DNA of 11,264 nt. It comes from DAOTUL01 sp034437435. GTDB taxonomy: Bacteria > Chloroflexota > Anaerolineae > Aggregatilineales > Phototrophicaceae. The position numbers and the translations under genes are program-made. The stretch spans positions 1 through 11,264 of the forward strand of contig CAYQJO010000144.1 of assembly GCA_964417785.1 (NCBI GenBank), given 5' to 3'. Positions 1-6,024 of the stretch are shown here, one piece after another (position 1 is the stretch's first letter; the number at the start of each line of letters is the position of its first letter). Under the pieces are notes generated by a model that was not told the DNA's origin, did no database searches, and saw only the letters and a program-made list of their open reading frames with translations.

Positions 1-231
1 TTCGATCAGGCGGTCCCGGCAGACCTGGCGATGGTGGGTGAGATCGGTCTCAGTGGGGAGATTCGGGCGGTCAGCCAGTTATCGATGCGACTGAACGAAG
101 CGGCCAAGATCGGATTCAAACGGGCATTGGTTCCGCGTATGCGGCGGCAGATTGACAACCTACCGCCGGGATTGGAACTGATTCCCGCTCGCAATGTCAT
201 TGAGGCGATGCAGGTGGCCGTCCCGCGATAA
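1..231 (+). CDS. radA: DNA repair protein RadA, C-terminal fragment
   Basis: This is the last 76 codons of a gene that begins before the window and reads in frame from base 1 to a TAA stop. RadA is a RecA-like ATPase with a C-terminal Lon-protease-like domain and helps process recombination intermediates by extending branches. Only part of the Lon-like domain is present. It is recognised by the run GEIGLSGEIR followed by R-x-x-EA-x-x-x-GF, the conserved end of RadA proteins. The zinc finger, Walker motifs and KNRFG motif lie outside the window, so the identification rests on this tail alone. The ATG at position 31 is internal to the domain and is not a start. The downstream toxin-antitoxin promoter begins only a few bases after the stop. 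Confidence 0.85.
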   Translation, partial: FDQAVPADLAMVGEIGLSGEIRAVSQLSMRLNEAAKIGFKRALVPRMRRQIDNLPPGLELIPARNVIEAMQVAVPR

Positions 232-236
232 CAAGA

Positions 237-245
237 TGGTATAAT
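237..245 (+). promoter_or_regulatory. Extended -10 promoter of the toxin-antitoxin module
   Basis: The bases TGGTATAAT form a consensus extended -10 element (TG-N-TATAAT). No convincing -35 box lies 16 to 18 bases upstream, in the 3' end of radA, which fits an extended -10 promoter. Transcription would begin near 252, giving a leader of about 18 bases before the antitoxin ATG. The call is by motif only. Confidence 0.6.
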
Positions 246-246
246 G

Positions 247-254
247 CTCATGAG
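247..254. promoter_or_regulatory. Palindrome CTCATGAG at the predicted start site of the TA promoter
   Basis: A perfect 8-base palindrome sits just downstream of the extended -10 box and would overlap the transcription start. Toxin-antitoxin operons are commonly repressed by the antitoxin or the complex binding such dyads, so this is a candidate autoregulatory operator. An 8-base palindrome can easily occur by chance, so the support is positional. Confidence 0.25.
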
Positions 255-269
255 AGAAAGGTGTTGTCT

Positions 270-536
270 ATGGCGGTTACTGAAGAAAAACGGCAGCGGA
301 TTCACGAAGCCATCGATCAATTGCCGTCCGAAACGCTGGATGAACTGGACACATTTATCCGTTTTCTGCACCATAGGCGTGAGAATCCTGGTTCCGCCTG
401 GTTTCGGACAGCCTACGAGCTTTTTGAGCCGGTACGTGAATCAGCACAAGGCATGAGTGAAGACGAAATTAACCAGATCATTGATGAAGCCATTGATGAG
501 GTTCAGGGTGACGACAAATCACATCGTTGTGATTGA
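270..536 (+). CDS. Antitoxin of a PIN-type toxin-antitoxin module
   Basis: An 88-residue acidic protein. Residues 1-38 form a helix-rich segment containing LPSETLDELDTFIRFL, the pattern of small antitoxins of the DUF2281-like kind (helix, LP, helix). Residues about 52-80 (LFEPVRESA, then SEDEINQIIDEAIDEVQ) match the C-terminal tail common in antitoxins encoded before PIN toxins, which wraps and blocks the nuclease. The ATG at 270 is chosen because AAAGG lies 8 bases before it; an in-frame GTG at 261 would overlap that ribosome binding site. The gene overlaps the toxin reading frame by 29 bases, the usual tight TA arrangement. No clear ribbon-helix-helix or AbrB domain is visible, so DNA binding is unproven. 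Confidence 0.7.
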   Translation: MAVTEEKRQRIHEAIDQLPSETLDELDTFIRFLHHRRENPGSAWFRTAYELFEPVRESAQGMSEDEINQIIDEAIDEVQGDDKSHRCD

Positions 537-993
537 CACACAGGTGTTTCTACGTGCCTTGATAAATCCCAAATCGCTGTGTGGACGGATGGTGTTTGAA
601 ACAGACTACGACCTGTTCACCGCTGATCCGATTAACCAGGAGATTCTTGAAGTCTTGAATCGACCTCGTATCCAACGCAAGTTTCCCCAGATTACCGAGG
701 AAAGAGTCAGTTCAATTCGTCTTTTGTTGGAACAGGCTAATTGGGTCGAACTGACTGGTGAAGAAATTGTGCCGATTTGTCGAGACCCAAAAGACGACAA
801 ATTCCTCGCATGTGCCAGAGCTGCAAATGCTGATTTTCTCGTGAGCGAGGACAACGACTTGCTGGTAATCAAGACTTACGAGGGTACCAGTATTGTCAAC
901 GTTGCGGAATTCTTGGCACGTTCAAAACGATCCACCGACCGACCGCCAGGTCCAGCGCCGTCAGGCTGCGGTCGGGAATCGTCCCCTGGATGA
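508..993 (+). CDS. PIN-domain toxin (putative TA system ribonuclease)
   Basis: A 161-residue single-domain PIN protein of the kind annotated as 'putative toxin-antitoxin system toxin component, PIN family'. PIN toxins are Mg2+-dependent ribonucleases that cut RNA when free of antitoxin. The acidic active-site set is visible: Asp10 (VVIDT), Glu45 (NQEILEVLNRP), Asp96/Asp97 (DPKDDKFLACA) and Asp115/Asp117 (SEDNDLL). The GTG at 508 is preferred because TGAGG lies 7 bases upstream and the domain begins at once; an in-frame ATG at 496 is the alternative. The domain ends near residue 139 (VAEFLARS). The remaining residues are rich in Pro, Gly, Ser and Arg and are encoded by sequence antisense to a vanZ remnant, so they are probably acquired read-through rather than part of the fold. 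Confidence 0.8.
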   Translation: MTTNHIVVIDTQVFLRALINPKSLCGRMVFETDYDLFTADPINQEILEVLNRPRIQRKFPQITEERVSSIRLLLEQANWVELTGEEIVPICRDPKDDKFLACARAANADFLVSEDNDLLVIKTYEGTSIVNVAEFLARSKRSTDRPPGPAPSGCGRESSPG

Positions 994-1209
994 TCTCCGT
1001 CACTGTTCCCATGAACAGCGCAATCCCAACCGCACCGATCAGCGCTAGCCGGAACGAAAGCCCCCCATGCAGCACCCAGAACCAGAGCGCACTCAGTACA
1101 GAGAAACCGCCAATATGGCCGGTCCGGGGGGAGCCGCCGGACCGACGACAGGTTCGGCACTGGATTGCAGCAGCCTGGTCCAGGCCAGTGTGAGTGTCCA
1201 GCGGATCAT
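896..1209 (-). pseudogene. VanZ-like membrane protein, frameshifted and 3'-truncated
   Basis: Reading from the ATG at 1209 gives MIRWTLTLAWTRLL and then a premature stop about 39 codons in. Shifting frame near the six-G run at 1126-1131 restores RTGHIGGFSVLSALWFW, a hydrophobic stretch, and EIIQGTIPDRSLTALDL, ending at 898-896. VanZ-family proteins have an H-x3-F-x2-L segment and an E-x2-Q-x4-P-x-R-x4-D signature, which this matches. The usual continuation (an Asn and Gly containing last helix) is absent; the frame instead runs into the antisense of the toxin gene and stops. The start codon overlaps the rsfS stop (ATGA), so it was once translationally coupled to rsfS. A single-base sequencing error could explain the frameshift, but not the missing end. 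Confidence 0.65.
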
Positions 1210-1562
1210 TGTATGCTCAATAGCACGCTGGCTTCAGCGCTCCACAGCCCTTCCAGGTCATAATATTGACGTTTTTCTTCCAGAAAAAGATGCACAATGA
1301 TGTTGCTGTAGTCCATCAGCACCCAGCCGCTGTCCGGGGTACCTTCGGTTGAAAACGGCAGCATATCGTATTTCTCTTTGACAGCCACCCGGACATGATC
1401 GACCAGAGCTTTCAGTTGACGGTCACTGTTACCATTGCAGATCACGAAGAAGTCCGACATAACAGTATCGGGGCGCAGGTCGAGCAAAACGATGTCTTCA
1501 GCTTTTCTGTCTTCCACCACATCGACAATGAAACGAGCAATCTCTAACGTATCCAGATTCAT
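1206..1562 (-). CDS. rsfS: Ribosomal silencing factor RsfS (Iojap family)
   Basis: A 118-residue cytosolic protein covering the whole RsfS domain. RsfS binds ribosomal protein uL14 on the large subunit and blocks subunit joining, lowering translation under starvation. The family pattern is clear: KAEDIVLLDL at 20-29, SDFFVICNGNSDRQLKAL at 36-53, and EGTPDSGWVLMDYSNIIVHLF followed by R-x-YYDLEGLW at 73-107. The length is normal. AGGAG stands only 2 bases before the ATG, unusually close, but no better start fits the domain. Its stop overlaps the start of the vanZ remnant by four bases. It lies 44 bases after the upstream phosphatase-fold gene, so it may be read from the same transcript. Confidence 0.93.
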   Translation of the reverse strand: MNLDTLEIARFIVDVVEDRKAEDIVLLDLRPDTVMSDFFVICNGNSDRQLKALVDHVRVAVKEKYDMLPFSTEGTPDSGWVLMDYSNIIVHLFLEEKRQYYDLEGLWSAEASVLLSIQ

Positions 1563-1606
1563 TTCTCCTGTTTACGGATAGTGTATTGTCCCTATTTTAG
1601 CACAAT

Positions 1607-2557
1607 TCAGTCAAGGTCCATCGTTGCAAGTACCGGCAGATGATCGCCACCCAGGGCCGGTCCAATGTCGCTGTCTATCGCACGCAGTGTGTCGCTGATC
1701 CAGATGTAATCCAGTCGCAGCAGCGGAATCGATTCCGCCGACCACGTAACGCCCAGTCCGGCACTGGTAGCCCGGAAGACATCGGTCATATCCAGGGTCA
1801 GATCGCTATAGATCAAAGCGTGTTGGCTCATGTTGAAGTCACCAGCGACGATATGCGGCAGCGGTTCGCTTTCAAGGAATTCGTACAGGAGCATGATCTC
1901 TTCGTTGCGCTGTTCCTCGTCATAGTTAACGAGCTTTCCGATGATGGGAACATCGGCGCTGATGCCGAAGCGCTCTGAATCGGCAATGGGAACCGGCATA
2001 GACACATTGTAGACAGCGATTTCATGTCCATCAACATCCACTACGGCACGCGGATGCGGGGCGTCGTCATCCTGGCTGATGACCGGATAGCGCGAGAGCA
2101 GCACACGGTTGCCCGGTTGTTCGATCTGGTACGGGTAGAGGTCTGTCGGGAGTGGCTCCTCCACCTCTTGCAGAATCACCACATCGGCGTCCAGGCTGCG
2201 CAGCCAGTCCACACCTTCATCGCTGCGACCCATATTGAAGGTGACAACTTTCAGGGTTGGGTTGGTCGCATCTACCGGGACGAGCGACTGTTGAAAAAAT
2301 GGTCCAAACCAGAGGATGCTGAGCAGTGTCAGCAGTCCCAACCGGGCCACCTGCCGCCACAGTCCCGCCAGCGCCGCCAGCACCAGCAAGATGTATGCCG
2401 GAATGAAGGTATAGATGACAAAGGCGTTGAGCAGGGCGATCCACCATAGGCGATCACCGAGGATCAACCGAAGCGCGAAGTAAACCACCATTGCAATCAA
2501 ATAGGTTGTGCTGAGAGTATTCAGAAGCCGGCTGATGAAGTTGCTCTCGGACCGCAT
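1607..2557 (-). CDS. Membrane-anchored endonuclease/exonuclease/phosphatase family protein
   Basis: A 316-residue protein with two parts. Residues 15-90 contain two or three hydrophobic segments (around 17-34, 38-65 and 72-88), placing it in the membrane. Residues 102-316 form an EEP (DNase I-like) domain: TFNMG with Asn108, LQEVEE with Glu131, GDFN with Asp240 and Asn242, RLDYIW with Asp283, and GGDHLPV with Asp305 and His306. These are the metal and catalytic residues of the fold, so it should be an active hydrolase of phosphodiesters or phosphomonoesters. If the helices leave the domain outside, the substrate may be extracellular nucleic acid, a lipid head group or an envelope phosphodiester; this cannot be decided here. 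The ATG at 2557 is 4 bases after the glycosyltransferase stop. The longer start at 2623 would overlap that gene by 62 bases. Confidence 0.82.
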   Translation of the reverse strand: MRSESNFISRLLNTLSTTYLIAMVVYFALRLILGDRLWWIALLNAFVIYTFIPAYILLVLAALAGLWRQVARLGLLTLLSILWFGPFFQQSLVPVDATNPTLKVVTFNMGRSDEGVDWLRSLDADVVILQEVEEPLPTDLYPYQIEQPGNRVLLSRYPVISQDDDAPHPRAVVDVDGHEIAVYNVSMPVPIADSERFGISADVPIIGKLVNYDEEQRNEEIMLLYEFLESEPLPHIVAGDFNMSQHALIYSDLTLDMTDVFRATSAGLGVTWSAESIPLLRLDYIWISDTLRAIDSDIGPALGGDHLPVLATMDLD

Positions 2558-2561
2558 CGGT

Positions 2562-3713
2562 TCAATCCCGGTGGGCTGTAGGATAGCGGTTGATGAGGGA
2601 TGCGTAGACATCGATGACCTCATCCATCATCGCCGGCCAGGTCTGTGTCTCGGCGAATGTACGGGCCTTGATTCCCATCTGGCGCAGCGTCCCCGGACTG
2701 GCAACGATCTTTCTGACGCCTTCGACCAGGGCAGGTGTGTCGCCCACAGCGAAGGTATAACCGATTTCACCCTCCTCAACCACATCGGGAATACCGCCCA
2801 CCCGTGAGGCCACCACCGGCAGACCAGCGGCCATTGCCTCGACCACCACCAGGCCAAACGACTCCATCGCCGATGGAAAGACGAATACATCGGCGCTGGC
2901 ATATGCCTGCCACAGCGGTTCACCCTTCATGTAACCCATGAACTTCGTGGGCGTTCCAGCGAAGTGCTGTTCTAACATCTCCCGTGCTGGACCATCACCG
3001 ATGATTGCCAGCCGCGTATTTGGCACCTGTTCCAGGATAGAACGCAACTGGTCAATCTGTTTTTCGACACTCAGCCGACCGACGTAGATGAGCAGATGAT
3101 CGTCACTATGGCCGTCGGACAGGGCTTCGCGCATGGTGTCACTGTGATGGCAGGGGTTGAAGCGCTCCGCATCGACACCGCGCCGCCACAAACCGACATC
3201 GTGTATACCGAGCGCCTGCATATCACGCTGAACCTGCCGTGATGGAGCCAGCGAGGTATGTGCGGCGTTGAACAAGGTGCGTGTCATCCAGTTGATCGCG
3301 GGTGTGGTGATGCTGTAACCAAACTGCTGCGCCATCCCTGCCATGTCCAGATGGAACGAGGTGAGGATGGGTACGCCCATGCGTTTCATCATCAGCAATC
3401 CCATTGACCCGATCACTGCCGGGTGGATAAAGTGGGCCACATGGGGGTTGAACTGCTTAAGCTGGCGGTAGGTACCGATAGTCGGGGGACCGAACTTCAA
3501 TTCCGGATAGATCGGCAGGGTGATGCCCGGCGTCCGGATTACATGGGTATCGGCGTATTTGCTGACCTGATGGCCCAATTTAGGCGACAGTGAGGGGGCG
3601 ACGATGACCGATTCGACCCCTCGTTCAGCCAGATGGTCGAGTAACAGGCAGACTACGGTGACAATACCGTCGACTTTCGGCAGAAACGTCTCGGTAAACA
3701 GTGCGACCCGCAT
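2562..3713 (-). CDS. GT4-family glycosyltransferase (mannosyltransferase/SQDG-synthase-like)
   Basis: A 383-residue GT-B glycosyltransferase. The N-terminal acceptor half starts MRVALFTETFLPKVDGI, typical of the group holding MgtA-type mannosyltransferases and the sulfoquinovosyl diacylglycerol synthase SqdX/SQD2. FHLDM follows near residue 120 and WRRGVD near 176-181. The donor half has YVGRLSVEKQ with Arg213 and Lys218, IIGDGP at 237-242, and the E-x7-E motif at Glu284/Glu292 (MESFGLVVVEA), so the catalytic set is complete. It probably transfers a sugar from a nucleotide donor to a lipid or lipid-linked acceptor at the inner face of the membrane; donor and acceptor are unknown. The ATG at 3713 is used because AGGGA lies 7 bases upstream; a GTG/ATG-like extension to 3737 covers that site. 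It is probably co-transcribed with the next gene, 4 bases away. Confidence 0.87.
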   Translation of the reverse strand: MRVALFTETFLPKVDGIVTVVCLLLDHLAERGVESVIVAPSLSPKLGHQVSKYADTHVIRTPGITLPIYPELKFGPPTIGTYRQLKQFNPHVAHFIHPAVIGSMGLLMMKRMGVPILTSFHLDMAGMAQQFGYSITTPAINWMTRTLFNAAHTSLAPSRQVQRDMQALGIHDVGLWRRGVDAERFNPCHHSDTMREALSDGHSDDHLLIYVGRLSVEKQIDQLRSILEQVPNTRLAIIGDGPAREMLEQHFAGTPTKFMGYMKGEPLWQAYASADVFVFPSAMESFGLVVVEAMAAGLPVVASRVGGIPDVVEEGEIGYTFAVGDTPALVEGVRKIVASPGTLRQMGIKARTFAETQTWPAMMDEVIDVYASLINRYPTAHRD

Positions 3714-3727
3714 AAATGCATCCCTTC

Positions 3728-3751
3728 GTTGCGCCAAAAGGATAGCGCAAC
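3728..3751. repeat. Hairpin between the UROD-like and glycosyltransferase genes
   Basis: GTTGCGC and GCGCAAC form a 7-base perfect stem around a 10-base loop in the 61-base spacer. On the minus strand it lies just before the glycosyltransferase ribosome binding site and is not followed by a U-tract. It is therefore more likely an intercistronic mRNA structure (stability or partial attenuation) than a classical terminator. Confidence 0.35.
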
Positions 3752-3774
3752 TTGGCAGAGACGCATAGACGGAA

Positions 3775-4851
3775 TCAGGCGTAGTTGCCGTGTTTGTCGA
3801 TCAGGTCGATGATCCGCCGGTAAGTCTCCAGGCTGACCTGCGGCGGCACCGAGTGATCCGAGTGATAGGCGTAGCCGCGTCCGGCCATCCCGGCATTGAA
3901 TTTGGCGATGATCTCGGCTTCGATCTGGTCGAGATCGTTAGTCATCATCACCATGACGTTGATGTTGCCGAAAAGCGCCAGCCGGTCGCCAAAACGTGGG
4001 ACCAGCTTGCGTATATCCACACTGGCTTTGGCTTCCAACGGTTGCAAGCAGTCGAACCCGGCCTCGATATACAGGTCGATTACGCGGTTGATGTTGCCGT
4101 CGGTGTGGTAGATGAACTTCATATCGTGCGCGTGCGCCCAATCCGCCAACCGCTTGTGGTCGGGCCAGATAATCTCGCGGTACATGGTCGGGGAACAAAA
4201 AGTGTTCTTGTTATAGGCCATGTCGCCCCACATGAAGATACCGTCGGCCTCAATGCCGCTGGCGACAATTGCCTCGAACTCGCGGATCAGTGCATCGGTA
4301 TAGGTACTGGAGACGTCTCGCACCCAGTCGGCGTCGGTTGCCATGGCGATCATGACAATTTCATCGCCCATCATCTTGCGTGTCACCTCAAACGACTCGG
4401 CGGCGTGCCACAACACCCAGCGGTTGGCACGGCGGCCCCTGGCATGGGATTCCTTCATCGCCTGGATGTCCGATTGAATCGGCGAGTTGACGAAGGCCGG
4501 TTTATACACCTGTTCCCATTTGTCGCGGGTGTCGCAGTCGAAGCCGACATGTTCAGGCGTGCCGGACTTGTGTTTCCAGAAGCGCCCGATAGCGCCCCAT
4601 TTATCCCGGATAAGTTTTGTCTCCGTGTCCTCTTCCAGCACCACCTCCTGGCCCGGAAACGCACTCGGCCACGCGACTCCGATGCTGTGAAAATCGGTTT
4701 GCAGCAGTTCCAGCGCCCCGTCAAAGCCGCCAATAAGCCCTTCCTGTGTCCAGCGGACGATGGTCTCGTCCCAGTAGGTGTCGTAGCGCGGTATCCGGTC
4801 ATGATCCCGGCGCTCGAACATGCGTTGAACCCGTTCACGTCCTGTCAGCAT
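3775..4851 (-). CDS. Uroporphyrinogen decarboxylase-fold protein (not HemE)
   Basis: A 358-residue protein of the UROD superfamily (PF01208-like), a TIM-barrel group containing heme decarboxylase HemE and corrinoid methyltransferases such as MtaA and CmuA. The C-terminal half is clear: FMWGDMAYNKNTFCSP at 206-221, FIYHTDGNI at 246-254, LQPLEAKASVDI at 269-280, GDRLALFGNI at 288-297 and GYAYHSDHSVPP at 326-337. It lacks the N-terminal RQAGR-type motif of HemE. It also lacks the H-x-C zinc site of MtaA-type methyltransferases, having His249-Thr-Asp instead. It belongs to the large uncharacterised branch whose substrate is unknown. The ATG at 4851 has GAGGG 9 bases upstream. No corrinoid protein gene lies nearby, so a methyltransferase role is unsupported by context. 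Confidence 0.8.
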   Translation of the reverse strand: MLTGRERVQRMFERRDHDRIPRYDTYWDETIVRWTQEGLIGGFDGALELLQTDFHSIGVAWPSAFPGQEVVLEEDTETKLIRDKWGAIGRFWKHKSGTPEHVGFDCDTRDKWEQVYKPAFVNSPIQSDIQAMKESHARGRRANRWVLWHAAESFEVTRKMMGDEIVMIAMATDADWVRDVSSTYTDALIREFEAIVASGIEADGIFMWGDMAYNKNTFCSPTMYREIIWPDHKRLADWAHAHDMKFIYHTDGNINRVIDLYIEAGFDCLQPLEAKASVDIRKLVPRFGDRLALFGNINVMVMMTNDLDQIEAEIIAKFNAGMAGRGYAYHSDHSVPPQVSLETYRRIIDLIDKHGNYA

Positions 4852-4889
4852 GATATGTTTCCCTCTGTTTTTTTCCTATCATAGCGCCA

Positions 4890-4903
4890 ATTGTATCTAC
4901 AAT
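4890..4903. promoter_or_regulatory. Candidate operator upstream of the UROD-like gene
   Basis: ATTGTA-TC-TACAAT is a perfect dyad with 6-base arms and a 2-base centre, about 39 to 52 bases before the UROD-like start. A TATGAT -10-like box for that gene lies at 4878-4883, so the dyad would fall between -10 and -35. This is the classic position for a repressor, or for an activator of a MerR-type promoter. No regulator can be assigned. Confidence 0.35.
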
Positions 4904-4913
4904 GCGCAACCAT

Positions 4914-4951
4914 TAAGATGCTTTCCTTGCCGGACAGTCATTTGCATCTTA
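4914..4951. repeat. 8-base inverted repeat flanking the -35 region of the plus-strand gene
   Basis: TAAGATGC at 4914-4921 and GCATCTTA at 4944-4951 are perfect inverted copies with centres 30 bases apart, close to three helical turns. They bracket the -35 box and spacer of the promoter at 4927-4955. They could be paired operator half-sites or a stem; no transcript would include the left arm. Confidence 0.35.
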
Positions 4952-4955
4952 GAAT
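4927..4955 (+). promoter_or_regulatory. Sigma-70-type promoter of the peptidase-like gene
   Basis: TTGCCG at 4927-4932, a 17-base spacer and TAGAAT at 4950-4955 give four of six and five of six matches to the consensus. Transcription would start near 4962, leaving a leader of about 32 bases with a GGGG ribosome binding site about 8 bases before the ATG. Confidence 0.5.
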
Positions 4956-4993
4956 AGGTTCAGGCACGTTTCCTCTCGTTTTGGGGTAAGTGG

Positions 4994-5995
4994 ATGAGCG
5001 AAAAAAGCGATGTGATTGTCAGGCTGGATGATCGGCTCCGTTTGATGTCGGCGGTGCTGGCGGCAACAGATTTCCCGGAGAAGGCACAAAAGCTGAAACC
5101 GCACGGGACCCATGCCCATGCGCGGGCCACGACCAAGTATCTGAGCCAGTTCGATCAGCATCCGGCTGTCCAGGCGACACAAAACTTGCTCGATCAAAAT
5201 ACGCCGCTAGAAGCCCTGTTCGCGCTGGTCATGCTGATGGACTGGCCGACGATGGCGCTGCCGCAGCTTCCACCCTGGTCACCGCCGAATTATAACCTGC
5301 TTTTGAAAGACTTCTACGATACGACTGAACTGGGTACGTGGTGGGGGCGTGAGCATGATGTGTGGGAAAAGGCACTGGAACAGGCCCGCAACGTCTTTAA
5401 GGGTATCGCGTTCAAACCCTTCCTCAAGCCGTTCCTGGGCCAAATCGAGCAGGAATTGGTGTTTATCCCCAATATCAGCTATCCCACCGACTACGATGTC
5501 GGTTTCCAGATCGGTGAAGACCTGGTGTGTATCGCGCCGCCGCCGCTGGCCTGGGGCGATAGTCCACCCTGGCCCTACGACGAGGCGACCATGATGACCT
5601 ACTCGTACCGGGCGGCCATGATGGTCTTCGGGCGCGTTCTACTGACCAGCTACCTGCGCACCCACACCGATAAGCTCTCGGAGATTGTCACCAACGAACT
5701 GCCGGTCAGTGACCAGTTCCGGGCGCAGTATCCCAGTTGGGAAGACCAGTTTTCGGCGCTGTTCTTATCCGCAGCCGTTGCGATGTACCTGGAAGCCCAT
5801 GTGGATGAAAAAGAGTACAGAGCCTATATGCTGATGGAGAAGAAAGCGCGGGGCATGGCGATGCTGCCGGGGACGGTCAGTGTGCTGCGGCGCTACCTGC
5901 AGGAAGTCGGCAACAACAAATACAGCAACCTCATTGAGTTCCTGCCAATTTTCCCGCGTCAGTTGCGGGTTGCCCGCAAGATTGTCACCTTTTGA
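4994..5995 (+). CDS. Uncharacterised protein resembling a degenerate DUF4932-type metallopeptidase
   Basis: A 333-residue, probably cytosolic protein with no signal peptide or clear membrane helix. Its layout recalls the DUF4932 zincin-like family, from memory of the family pattern: RLRLMSAVLAAT at 14-25, YLSQFDQHPAVQ at 49-60, LLLKDFYDTTELGTWWGREHDVWEKAL at 102-128 (an F-Y-x-D/E-T ... F/W-x3-H signature), a strand-like LVFIPNIS at 155-162, and YPSWEDQFSALFLSAAVAMYLEAH at 246-269. The zinc motif HExxH expected between the last two blocks is missing; the aligned stretch near 204-214 reads YSYRAAMMVFG. The Glu of the later E-x-x-RA block is also absent. It is thus probably inactive as a protease, with a binding or structural role. 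The family link is tentative. It has its own promoter and ends at a strong hairpin. Confidence 0.5.
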   Translation: MSEKSDVIVRLDDRLRLMSAVLAATDFPEKAQKLKPHGTHAHARATTKYLSQFDQHPAVQATQNLLDQNTPLEALFALVMLMDWPTMALPQLPPWSPPNYNLLLKDFYDTTELGTWWGREHDVWEKALEQARNVFKGIAFKPFLKPFLGQIEQELVFIPNISYPTDYDVGFQIGEDLVCIAPPPLAWGDSPPWPYDEATMMTYSYRAAMMVFGRVLLTSYLRTHTDKLSEIVTNELPVSDQFRAQYPSWEDQFSALFLSAAVAMYLEAHVDEKEYRAYMLMEKKARGMAMLPGTVSVLRRYLQEVGNNKYSNLIEFLPIFPRQLRVARKIVTF

Positions 5996-5998
5996 GTG

Positions 5999-6019
5999 TG
6001 GCGCAGCCGTGCTGCGCCA
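5999..6019. terminator. Bidirectional hairpin between convergent genes
   Basis: TGGCGCAGC and GCTGCGCCA form a perfect 9-base GC-rich stem around a 3-base loop (CGT), 3 bases after one stop codon and 5 bases beyond the stop of the convergent gene. GTG at 5996-5998 and CAC at 6022-6024 can extend it past a two-A bulge. There is no long U-tract on either side, so termination efficiency is uncertain, but the placement between two converging genes supports a shared terminator. Confidence 0.6.
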
Positions 6020-6024
6020 AACAC

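Noticed and set aside
876..1160. 94-codon minus-strand open frame
   Set aside because: It is in the wrong frame for the VanZ signature; the recognisable VanZ residues are read in two other minus-strand frames.
1580..1614. Possible rsfS promoter (TTGACT with TAAAAT or TACACT)
   Set aside because: None of the combinations has a spacer of 16 to 18 bases, so no element could be supported.
2024..2449. 141-codon plus-strand open frame
   Set aside because: It is a shadow of the phosphatase-fold gene on the other strand, without coding motifs.
2558..2623. Longer start for the phosphatase-fold gene
   Set aside because: It would overlap the glycosyltransferase by about 62 bases and add a stretch without homology; the ATG at 2557 sits 4 bases after that gene's stop.
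3790..4884. 364-codon plus-strand open frame
   Set aside because: It lies fully antisense to the UROD-like gene, has no recognisable domain, and its composition follows from the codon use of the opposite gene.
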